Positions 12,387 through 23,900 of a DNA stretch of 64,000 bases are shown in pieces. The notes under the pieces were generated by a model. It made no database searches. It saw only the letters and a list, made by a program, of their open reading frames with translations, and was not told the origin of the DNA. Origin of the DNA: Acanthaster planci (taxonomy: Eukaryota; Echinodermata; Asteroidea; Valvatida; Acanthasteridae); contig NW_019091525.1 of the NCBI RefSeq assembly GCF_001949145.1, forward strand, positions 465,663-529,662. Reading direction: 5' to 3'. The position numbers and the translations under genes were made by a program. Each line of letters begins with the position of its first letter. Within the stretch, counting starts at the first letter, position 1.

Positions 12387-12644
12387 CTGTGAGAGTGAGC
12401 CTGTTAGATTGAATGGATAAAGGAAAAAAGACTGAAAAATACCTGAATAACGTGAGTGAAATCATTCAATAAATGGTATTTAGAAAACGGAAAGGTCAAG
12501 AATCATGTTCGTATGCAAAAGAAATTGCGCCCACGATTATAAGTGGGTGCGCCAAAAATGTTCAGTACGCCGACACGAAATTGCGCATACGGATGTGTGG
12601 CTAAGGATAACTAGGGAGTGATCCGTGCCACACTAGTGGGGCTA

Positions 12645-12847
12645 CCCTCAACCATCCACACCCATCTGCATTCTCTGTGGCCGTACATCACAAGACAAAA
12701 ACAGGCACAGCGTATTCATGTAACAAACATTTATGTTGCTTTGGATACCAGTCCCTGTAATTCCAACTACTCTCGTTATGAATATGTATAGAGACGTCAG
12801 GGAAATCTGTGAACAGGGAACCACACGAATGCAGATGTGTGGATCGT
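12645..12847. mobile_element. Nested small element inside the right inverted-repeat arm
   Basis: This stretch is absent from the left arm. Its ends are themselves inverted: CCATCCACACCCATCTGCAT at the left and GAATGCAGATGTGTGGAT at the right. That fits a later insertion of a short TIR element into one arm. Confidence 0.6.
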
Positions 12848-13129
12848 CGAGGGCTGAAAGGCGAGGATGGTGCAGAAAACCTTAATTTTTGCCAATAATA
12901 CAGATTTAAAAGCTACAAAAAATACACTCATGCCCGGTAGTTCCATACAGGTTAGCTTTACCTATAGTATGGGTATTTAGCCTAGGGGAAGATTTGCTTC
13001 AGAAAGCACAAACGGACGTTTTCTCCGATATGATTGCAGGGCACTTTTCAAAATGCCATAGCACACCGAACCATTAAAAAGAAGGACCCAGAAAGGCTTA
13101 CGGAGTAGTGCCTTACTGTTCAGGAAGTA

Positions 13130-14191
13130 ATCCTCAACTACACCTAGAAAAAACTGTGGGTCCGGCGTCCACCATGTCCACGTGGGAGCGAGGCCGACAT
13201 TGGACCCCACATTTCTCGGGTAATCGTGAACATGATAAACTGAACATTTGGCAACGTCATGAACGTATTTCTCAAAGTAAAATTCCATCCACGTGCTCAG
13301 TTGTTAAAATACCAAACATAAAAGCAACGGACATATAAGATAAATATAAGCAGTGACGGACGTTTACCCCCCAACTTAACCAGGGTTGTCCCCTTGCACA
13401 CGCTTCATCAGCCGGCTAGGCGCACGTCCACTGGCATTGATGACACGAAAAAGCGAACTCCTCGAAGTTGAGAACTAGGCTATTGCGCGAGACTTTGTCT
13501 CTTTCAATCTTACTAAATTTGCGTGATCGAATATTTTTATCAATTATACCAAAATATACAGTTTCGGTAAAACAAAATAAAGATCAGAGGAATCACATTT
13601 ACTTCTGAACTCTTAGAGAAAATGCAAAATTTTGTATATTGTTTCCTTTAAAAAGATATTTACTGTTCACAAATTTAAACCTGAATTTCAAGATGGCCGC
13701 GCCTATGGCGATGATCGTCTTGTGAATTGTGGATGAGCATAAGCTGAGTGAGTTTAGTTGTCCATATTGGCCTAGTCCGAGTAGGGCTCCACAAATCACG
13801 TCTTTTATTATTTGGTCGTGTGTGTGTGTGTGGGGGGGGGCGATTCGCAGAGTCCTAGTTATTCGGACTATATAATCACAAATATAGCATCATTTTTGTA
13901 TTACGTAATAAGTGCCCAGTATCCGGACATATTGTATCACCTCCATGATTTTACTAGCACTGGTTTCCATGATCATGATGTGGCGCATTTGACTTTCGCT
14001 TGATTTCCACATGTCATACAGTATTGCTAAACCTTTTGTCAAAAAAAATGTAAATGCATTTTGATTAATACTACCATGGGGTGATTCTACCTCCATGATA
14101 CTACAGGCCTACTTACTTAAACAGAATGATGCTTGGTTATGTTGGTTAAACTCGAAAAACGTCAGAAAAATACTACATGCATGTACATGTA
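13130..14191. other. Spacer with a short GT/G tract
   Basis: Holds a (TG)n tract followed by poly-G at 13818-13840 and the CAAGATGGCCGC motif at 13689. Nothing else supported. Confidence 0.5.
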
Positions 14192-14232
14192 GGCCTATGT
14201 TATGTAGGCCTATGGCCTACATAACATAGGCC
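14192..14232. repeat. Perfect palindrome with 19-bp arms
   Basis: GGCCTATGTTATGTAGGCC (14192-14210), loop TAT, then the exact reverse complement (14214-14232). No gene beside it. Confidence 0.95.
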
Positions 14233-14994
14233 CCAGGCGTAAACACTTAAGAAGTTTTTAAAGTTGATAATTTTAGTAGATTATTTCCTCCCCTTAATAG
14301 CATATACCATGGAGGAAGGAAGACCCAACCACAAGTTTGTTATAAAAATATTTTGTATTTTCTGGGCATATTTGAAAAGAGTTATAAAAAAAAATGGAAA
14401 ACTTGGCCAAAATAAAATTTTATCTAAACTTGGTAGAGGGTGCGTAAAATCAAGATTTTTAAATCAGAATGTTGGGAATTCAATGAAATTCCGCTTACAA
14501 TGATATCTGAAGTAAAAATATTGCTGTGGCAAGGCACTACAAGCATGACAAGTGAAGAATCAAAGTGTGCCCCATACATGTAATATAAGGGACCATGCCA
14601 TGTTAGGGCACATCAACAAGTAAATTGTTAATTTTAGGTCTGTTGTGTCTATACATGATAAGTGCATGTACAGGTAGCTTGTTAACCTTACCGTGCACAT
14701 GAAAGTGTTCACGGTCTACATACATGTACATGTATGTCGGTCCCATTCAAGTAAACACTTAAATATTTGCCTTGCTAAATTGGACAGTTTTGGTTGTAAT
14801 GTATCTCTTTCTAAGGGCTGATAATATTGACAGTGTTGACCATCACAAGTCCCAGCAAATCCCTGTAAATCCATCACAAGTCATTCAGTTTTAAGCTAAT
14901 TAACAAGCTACATTGTACATGTACATGTATTCAAATGAGCTGTGACAAAACATTCCTTTGTCATTGATTAGAACTGAACATATTAGGGGTGCCT
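14233..14994. other. Spacer, nothing recognised
   Basis: AT-rich, with TACATGTACATGTA words near 14720 and 14915; no coding or repeat assignment. Confidence 0.5.
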
Positions 14995-16812
14995 TCTTAC
15001 ACTGGCTAGATGGGGAACTTCTTTGACTTATGAAGCAACGTGATCGTGTGCACAAAATCGCCAAACGCACAGGTTCACAAGTACAGTGTACATTGGGATT
15101 CTTACAAAAAAGTGCGTAACACGGTGACTAAGAAAATACGTCAAAAGAAAAGCAGATACTTCAAGTCAGCCATAGAAGAAAGCAAAAGCAATTCATGCAT
15201 GCTATGGAAAAAGATAAAGGAGGCTCTCCCGAAGAATCAGAAAAGTGTGCCAAACTCCATCCCTTGTCCAAATGGAAAAGACATTGATGATCCTATTGAC
15301 ATTGCTGGTATATTTAACGAACACATTTATACAATTGGAAAACGTAGTAATGGTCCCTAGTATGAGCCTCGAAAAGATGATAATGCTGATGCTCCTGTCC
15401 ATGACTCCCCCAACGATGAATGCATGATACCTCACATAATAGAAGAATTTATTCGAAAGCAAATATCATCAATGTCAGTAGGGAAATCAGCAGGTCCGGA
15501 GGGGATAAGTGTTAAAATGATCAAAATGGCTTCCCAATGTATTACCAAATGTCTCATATTTTTAACCTCTCCATCACATGTGGGAGATATCCCTAAGACT
15601 GGAAATATGCTCTGGTGACTCCAATTCACAAGTGAGGAGACAAATGTAGTGTAAGCAATTATCATCCTATCTCTATACTGCCGATTGTCTCAAAGATTTT
15701 GGAAAGGTGGGTGCACTTGTCAGTATACACTTACATGTACGTTGAAGAAAATAACCTAATTCCTAGTTTCCAGTCAGGATTTAGACCCTTGCACTCAACT
15801 GAAACCACCCTACACGATTTGACAAATAGATGTTTCCAGGCTATGGAGCATGGAGAAGTACTGTAGTGTATTTATAGATCTCAGTAAAGCATTTGATTGT
15901 GTTGACCATGAAATTCTTCTTGAAAAATTAAAAAAGCTTAACATGTCTACTTCACTAATTGGTTGGTTTAAATCATACCTAAGCGACCGTAGTCAGTCGG
16001 TAAATATTGAGGGTAAGATATCAAAGGTTCTGCCTCTAACCGTTGGTGTCCCACAGGGTTCGATTTTAGGACCGCTTTTATTCATTATTTACACAAGTGA
16101 TCTGCCATCCTGTATCCCAACAAATTGTAACTTGTATATGTATATAGATATATGCAGCTCTTCCAATATTAATGAAATAGAAAGGAATCTGAATGTAGCT
16201 CTTAACAGAATTCTACACTGGTGCTCAAGAAACAAACTTGAACTAAATACAAATAAAACCAAATACATGCTTATTGGCTCAAGGCAGAAAACCGCCAATA
16301 CAGAATTGAACCTCTACATTGCTGATAGCCCAATTGTCAAAGAAAAATCTTGTAAATGCTTGGGAGCTATTATTGGGGCCCACATGTTGATTACGTAAGA
16401 AAAAATAAGGTATGTTAAACAGAATCCGGAACTACGTCGGACAAAGTAGCCTGCACACACTTTTCATTAGCTTAGTTATGCCAACTTTAGAATACCTTTG
16501 CACGGTATGAGGAAGACATGTACATATCCCACGATACCACTTTTAACAAATGTCTAAAAAGAGCTGCACGGATAATCCTCAAATGCACCTCTCTCATCCC
16601 CTCAGCAAATATGTTTGCTACACTGAACTGGGTACCATTTTCCGAGAGAGTTAGATCTAAAAAGACTGTTCTTCTTTTTAAATGTCTAAACAAATTGGCT
16701 CCTACATATATGTCCTCCCATGTCAATCTGTGGGATTACTCAATCTTTGGGCAATCGGTTGATCTTATTCCACGATTTGTTGATACATAAACTTGAACTT
16801 GAAACTTGAAGA
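14995..16812 (+). mobile_element. 5'-truncated, decayed non-LTR retrotransposon (Jockey/CR1-type RT)
   Basis: Broken frames in order: WDSYKKVRNTVTKKIRQKK (linker after the endonuclease, 15090-15350), SVGKSAGPEGISVKMIK (15475-15520), SGFRPLHSTETTLHDLTN (near 15775-15830), FIDLSKAFDCVDHEILLEKL with GVPQGSILGPLLF (15870-16080), then the C-terminal part CLKRAARIILKCTSLIPSA and LNWVPFSERVRSKKTVLLFK (16545-16690). The catalytic box, normally F/Y-A-D-D, reads YIDI at about 16140, so the enzyme is dead. No endonuclease domain precedes it. The 3' end carries repeated ACTTGAA units (about 16790-16810). Confidence 0.88.
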
Positions 16813-17915
16813 CCCATACAGAATTGACCCATCGACCAGAGTGATCTGACAAATTTGCTAATCAGCCGTTGATGCCCAACAAGGATACGTCATAGTTTAA
16901 CTCCTGCCTGGAGTTCATGGTATAGTACATGTAGTTAGTGGAAGAGCCGGGTACATGTCTTTTGTGTACAATAAATTCTGAACTCAGACCGCAGTTTGTG
17001 GTTTGGGCTTGAATAGACCAAGCCCAAAACCTCCTCATCTTGAGTTAGTGACTCTTACCACTATTACCACTGGACCACCAAGAACTCCCCCACACAGAGG
17101 TTATGAACCACATTTAAAAATTGTATTAACAAATATTATAATCAATCTAAATGAAGCTACATGTAACTAAACACAATGCAGCAGGCATTCAGGAAGCACA
17201 AGGGTAACCAAAAGCTTTAATACAAGTCAACACTCACAAAGAGGCATTTATTGTCCAAACTATGTACATACATGTATATCATTGCACTAGCAACTATCTT
17301 TTGAAATGATATGTCAAGATATCATTTGATGTGAAGCTCATTTGAAGTGCAATTAAAAATAATCAGTTGTCTAACTTGTCTTATTGGTCCCTGTGCTGAG
17401 TAAATGTTGAGATTCATATTAATAAAACGATTGCCCCAGTTCTTCTCAGAACCACACATACTCAAGAAAGAGATTTATTCATGGTTTAACCGCAATCTTT
17501 TTACTCATATAGTTCTTTCACCCTGAAAACCTTTAAGTATTATCTGAGATCCATATTAATTATCACTTCAGATTTTTATTCTGACCTCAAATGTGGCTGA
17601 TGAAATACCTTGCCTTGTGGAAATTTTAGAGTTATAAGGAGTTAAATTAGGTGGATCTCATCTAGCATATGTTCAGATTCTCATGGGAGTTTCATAGCTA
17701 GCACTACCCATAAGAAGCTTTCTGCAGACAGAATTTTGAGTTGACATGGATAACTTTAACCACTTGCTACTGGGTGGTTTGAAAAAATGCAGTGCACATA
17801 ATCATAAAAATGCAGTGCATCTTATAAACGTACGAAACAAGTTATACTTATTGCATTCCCTCCAGATAGGTACACGTGTACATGTAGATATTCTTCAGTG
17901 TGCTCCAATACCACA
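16813..17915. other. Region upstream of PEX7
   Basis: Holds a small hairpin (GGTTTGGGCTTG / CAAGCCCAAAACC, about 16997-17030) and otherwise unassigned AT-rich sequence. It should include the PEX7 promoter and 5' UTR, but no TATA box or other decisive signal was seen. Confidence 0.45.
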
Positions 17916-20900
17916 ATGTTTCGGCCCCCAGTTGCCTTTCGTTCCCCAGGCCGCCAGGGCTATGCTGTCCAGTTCTCACCCTATTTGCCACAGAGGTTAG
18001 CTGTAGCAACTTCTCAGCATTTTGGTATTGCAGGTAAGTGCCCTACAAACTAAATTACATTTCTGTCAGTGAGAAGCCAGTTTTTAGCCCAAGGACCATT
18101 TCTTTCTCATGCAAATGGTTTGGTTTGTTGAGCTACATGTAAATTTTGGCTCAAGCACTTACAAGTAATAAAAAGCACTTCAAGTTTATTGCTTAGAGCA
18201 GGTGTCAACATTAATTTTTACTGATCACTTATCGTCATTGCATCGTCACTGTCAGTTGATAGTTTCATTCTGTCTGCTCTGTTATAGGCAAAGGTAGTTT
18301 GTTTGTCATTGATGTCTTGCCAGCAGGAGCAGTGCTTCTCAACAGGTAAATGTCCTGTTTTGCCACCTGTACATGTACTTGAAATTCTTTTTGGTAGGTT
18401 TAACCTCCATTTCCCTTGAACTTTTTTTAGTAACAATAATCACCATGCAACAAAACCATCATACAAAATCCAACATACATGTACCATACCTGAGTAGCTG
18501 AAAATAAGGTTCTTCTGAGTGTAATCAAAGGCTGCTTGTGTTGACTGTTAAACCAACAATCGTATCAGAATGTTTTGAACCAGACTGGTTAAAAACCAGT
18601 ACAGTGCTATGTTGTACATCCTGTAACATTGTTTGTATTTTCCCTCAGTTATGAATGGAATGAGGGCCTGTTTGATTTGGCTTGGTCAGAATGTAATAAG
18701 AACATCATTGTGTGTGGCAGTGGTGATGGCACAGTACAGATCTGGGACATCACACAAGCCAAGGTGAGATACATGTAGCTTCAAGAATATTCGTGGTTAC
18801 ATTTGACATGCATTACTATTACAGTCTAAGTGGGCTAGAGATTACTCTATTTAGCAACAATGTAAATTATTTCTCTTTCTTTTCAGGGTCCAGTCAAAGC
18901 ATTCAAGGAGCACACCAAAGAGGTAATGTGCAGTTATATTAAAGTTGGATCGCTGTCAGGATGTTTGAAGTTCGTCCTATTTTGCTAAATGTTTTAAAGA
19001 GCATTTGAAGGCTTTTGGGAAATCTTTGGAACTGTGGGAAACAATAATCTTAAAAAGGGCACTATGGTACATTATATGACTATGACTTGTGTATACACAC
19101 AGGGTGGAATTATGATTGGACCCGAAGTACTTTCTGACCATTAGTGTGAACGTTCAGAAGTGAATATCTCGGTCAAATTTCACGCAACACGAATGTGAAG
19201 CCAGGCTGACCCATTCCCCACTGGGATTACTAACAATAGAATACCCAATGTGTATCCCAATCAAACGGATTAGACGCTGTACATATCAGCTCATGTGGCC
19301 TTTATTTGTGGCTTATTGAGGCTGAGCAAGTTGTGTTTCTTATAAACGTTATGCTCTGTGTTCTTACTGTACATGTATATTTGATTTCTGGTGAGTGGAT
19401 GTACATGTATGTTTCTTATGAATCTGTCTTCAGGTCTACAGTGTGCATTGGAGCCAGACCAGAGACCAAAATTTTGTGGTGACAGGATCATGGGACAAAA
19501 CAGCCAAACTGGTCAGTATTACACAATTAGTTCATACTGGACATGCTTCTTTCCCATGTGACCTTATTATGTAGTAGGGTATTCGAATTTGCTGTTTAAA
19601 GGAGTAGTCATTATTGTAGTTGTTTTATATGTGACCCGCTCTAGGAAAAAGCGATACAAGTTGCAACAAAAACAAAATCAAGTTATATACATGACTGGAA
19701 AGCCCACACTGTAACCTTTCATTTGGTATATGATAAGTCTCCATAGCCTTTCCCATTCCAGAGTTATGACACATTTGCATATTAATTCCAGGCAATTGAA
19801 ATTGCAAAACCAAGAAAACAGGCTTTGAAATATCTGGCTCTGATGTTGGTTGTAGGCATTTAAATCTTACTTGGCAACTAACATGTTCTTGTGTTACAAT
19901 CACCTTCAAAATTCGCACAAGGACTAAGGAATTAGTATTTTCAATGATTTTGTCGGAAAAAAGGAATTTTCGAATCCAATGTTAAGCGGGTCATTGCTTG
20001 TAAATGCATGGTGCAACTTACATCACCTTTTCCTGGAGTGGGTCACATATTTCAAAACTGCTGATGGGCTTTTTGTGTAACTAGCTTAAAACAACACTTG
20101 TTATTAATGGGGAGGGACATTCAGGGACAGGGAATTTTATTCATATATTCAGTTATTGGTTACTAAGGGGCAGAGGTTTGAGTGGATATGGCAAAGGAAT
20201 GTTTTCAGTAGCTTGATGCCATGTATCTTTGTATGTATTATTGAATAACAAAATAATGATTTGGATTTTTGCAGTGGGATCCCAATCACCACCATTCCCT
20301 GGCAACATTCACTGGTCATCAACACATTGTCTATAGTGCCATATGGTCTCCTTATGTCCCAGGCTGCTTTGCGTCAGCTTCAGGTAAATAACAGTAAAAT
20401 CCCTAAGCAATGCAGTGGCGGCAAGATCTCTTAAGTCTCTTATCTAAGAATCAGTTCCACATGAGGTACATTGAATGTGTGTTTTGTGGTAGTAATAGAA
20501 AAGGTCTAAATCTTTTTATAATAAAGTCATATATTCCAATACTAAACATTTTTTCACCTGGAGTATTGTGCCATGCTAATTGGTACAAATATATATGTGA
20601 ACGCTGGAACCCTTGCCTGCACTTATGCACCGATCTCCCAGTGTGTCTTTTGTACAATTGCACACTTACTGGAGTAGTCAACTGTGCTTGTTGTTGGAAC
20701 AGAAGATTTGTTTGGGCTGACCCTGCCCACTGGCAAATGTTAGTTTCTTTTTCTTAGTTTGTGTAAATGTTGAGTTCCTTTTGGCTACAAGAGGTGATCT
20801 ATCCCCTTTCATTCTGTATAATTTATATTTTCCATCAGCCTTCTTCATCAATTCATGTAAGTTTACATTTATCTGTACTTTAATATGTTATTTTTGCGAA

Positions 20901-23900
20901 GTATCATGGGACCCACAAGTGTACTTGAAAAAATCCTTCATTTCTTGAAGGGCAGCTGCAATTAATTTCTTTTGATACAAATTTCAAAATGCACCATTGT
21001 ATCTCAGTTAACGTTATTTACAGTTTTTGTTTCACACTGCAAAGATATTTTATTGCCTTTTATGATTTTTATACAAAGGATATTTCCATATTCATGAGCA
21101 AGACTGTGATATCGTCACAGGAAGAAAAGCTCAATGTGACATTGGTCTGTACACAAAAAAGTCCCACATAATTTTCAATTGCTGGACCAATTTTTTTTGT
21201 TCTTTGCTGATTCTGATTCATTGTTGCTTATGTGCATAGCAATAATCAAGAATCAATATCTTTCTCAGAAATATTTTCAGAAAGTAAACTCTCGGTTCAC
21301 AATTTTAACAGAAAAACCTGTGCTGTGAGCTATGTGTTCCCCGGGTGACATCACAGGAACAGGGCCCTCGGTTGTCCAGGAAAGCATGGATAATTTAAGT
21401 GTTTAAAAAGTGCGCTTTCCAGTGTATTTAACCAAATAGGAGTGTAAAAGGGGTTTTATACATTGAAGAAGAGTAAAAAATTGCATAAGATTTGTCTCAG
21501 AAAAATTCACTGCAGCTACATGTACACTTCAATACTTGTTTTCATTCTGACTCGCAAGAACTTGCAATTTTTCTACCAGAGAGAGTTAAAATAATCATTG
21601 TTTTCTTTTTCCATGAATATTTTTCGGAAACCAAAATTTGATTGTGTTTGCTCCATGTGACTTATTTCTGAGTTTGTGTCCCTCTCCAACTGGTGGGCTT
21701 GTCCCACGGACGTACTTAAAAAAACTGGACTTGCAATGCCTTTGTATGAAATAAAAGCCAACCAGCGGCCATTTTACCGAGCTGAATACAAATGTGTGGG
21801 TTGGCTCGCTTCTATTGACACCAGGGAGAACAAAGGCAGGAATTGCTGGGCAAACGTTGAATTCGGCTCGGTAGAATGGCCGCTAGTGAATTCAATGATC
21901 TCTATAAGCTGATGAAGGGAATTGCAAGTCCAGATTTTTTAATGTACATCCGTGGCTCGGCCCCATTAGAGGGTACCTGTTATGATATCTACATAATATC
22001 CAATCATCTGCAGAAAAATTACATTTTAATGTTGAATGGGATACAAGGCCTTAGCTAATGGTTTGTATTTTTCTTTTTATATAAAAGGAGACCACACATT
22101 GAGGTTATGGGATATCAAAAGTCCTGGTGCAGCTCGAATGATCATTCCTGCAACAAACTGTGAAATTGTCACATGTGATTGGTGCAAATATGACCAGGTA
22201 AGTGCATAGTCATTCAAATCATCAAACGTGAAGTTTTACATGCCGGTATATGTCAGTGATGTAGTGCCTTGATCCTGAGCCTTGGCTTTTAAGGCCGCCT
22301 GCTTGGTGTTAAGGTCTTGTCCTTAGCCTTAAGGCTTAAGCACAACAGTCTTGACCTTCTTTTGATCCATGTCTGCAATATTATAGCCTTGGTCTTCAAG
22401 GCCCATCATTTTTTTAAAATTTCCGGGTACATTTGTTTGAAATTTTGCTGTTCTGCAAACATACACCTTATGGTCATCTGTGAATTTTCTGCAAAATCAT
22501 CATACCATGTCGGAGGGAAGACAAGCCAGATTTAGAAATCATCACTTTTACAGTGGTAGGCCTAGGACATCGTACTGCTTCCCCCAAACAAAACTAAATG
22601 TATAATAATTTTCTGTGTCATGTACTTCTCGGACCAAGGAGATATAAATATATTTAACTTGCATGCAGTTATATGAGGTAGACAATATCATCTGATTTCT
22701 GCTACAGACTGCTGATTATACTCTGAGTTTATTGCACTCAGTAACTGATATTTTGCTAATCAAAAGGTCAAAGTAGGGTCACTTTCCACATACACATACT
22801 CTGATCTTAAGCACGCCATGCAGAATTCATTGTACTTGTCATCTAACACTGGATTTTAGATTGGTGTAATAACTAACTAGTGGGCTTGCATTGAAATGCC
22901 TGCCATTTGAGTATCTACATGTAAATAAGGTAGCCAAAATACCTTGTCATCAGATAAGTGAATTATATTGTATATGAGTGGATTAATTTATGATAGATTA
23001 TAATGTGACATGTTATAATTATAAAAAATATTAATAGTAAGTTTATACTAGAGGGCTTTGGCCTTTAGAATAAAGGCTTGGCCTTCAGGTTTGAGGCGTT
23101 AAAACTTTGGCCCTGGACTTGAGGATCAAAACCTTTGCTCTAACATTATTTTTCAAAATCAAGTGGAAACGGGTCAAAGTAGAAACAGCCCCAAAACGAT
23201 TTCAATCGATTTTGAGATTTTATTTTTTATTATTTATTTATTTATTCTGATATCCAACAGCGGAGATCCGCCACTTACAAGTATAATGGAAAACAAAACA
23301 AAAAACAACTAATAATAAAAACTGACTTACGGGTAAAATAAAAAAAAGGGACAAATCTAAATTACTCGTAAATAAATCAATAATTGTATAAACATACATG
23401 TGAGTAAATACATACATTTAAGTTAAAATCATTCAGTGTAAAACTAGCTTAAACCTGTGGCAGTTTACATGTACATAATTGAGTTATGAGTGCGAAGAAT
23501 TTCTGTTAATCTCTGTACGGAACGAATTCAATGTAGGCACCCCAAACACATCACACATCTCGTGGAGTCGGTTGTAGGCAGTTGAAATCCTTGAAACAAA
23601 GCCTTGCTTCGTTACCTCCACCCGGCTCCACGGAACATGCATGATGTGTTTGGGTGCAGATCTGGTTCGGCGTTCTGGAACATGGAAGGAAAGTGGGTTA
23701 TTGGTAGTTAAATTGTAATGGTTATGGATATGTTTGTAGAGGAATAAGCAATTATTGACTGTTCTCCTCTGGACGAGAGTTGGCAAATTAAACAAGTCAC
23801 ACAGTTCAGAGTAAGATATAATACGACGATCATTGTGTAGGACCCTATACATAAACATTAAATAACGCTGTTGCAGTCTTTCTGGCAGTCGCTTAGATTG

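Larger units (their letters stand above)
11891..13129. repeat. Large inverted repeat with about 360-bp loop
   Basis: The left arm (about 11891-12229) is the reverse complement of the right arm (about 12591-13129). Examples: CTACTTCCTGAACAGTAAGG against CCTTACTGTTCAGGAAGTA; TTTGTGCTTTCTGAAGCAAA against TTTGCTTCAGAAAGCACAAA; GTGTGGCACGGATCACTCCC against GGGAGTGATCCGTGCCACAC. Arms are diverged but alignable nearly end to end. The right arm is longer because of a roughly 200-bp insertion at 12645-12847. The loop is 12230-12590. Either a foldback-type element or an inverted local duplication. Confidence 0.8.

Noticed and set aside
12977-13288. 103-codon minus-strand open frame
   Set aside because: It lies across the right arm of the inverted repeat, has no recognisable domain, and its reading is explained by repeat sequence.
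13818-13840. (TG)n plus poly-G tract as a regulatory Z-DNA element
   Set aside because: Too short and too common in animal genomes to claim a role.
16995-17100. tRNA-like look (small hairpin, CCACTGGACCACCAAGAA)
   Set aside because: No convincing cloverleaf, A-box or B-box could be assembled.
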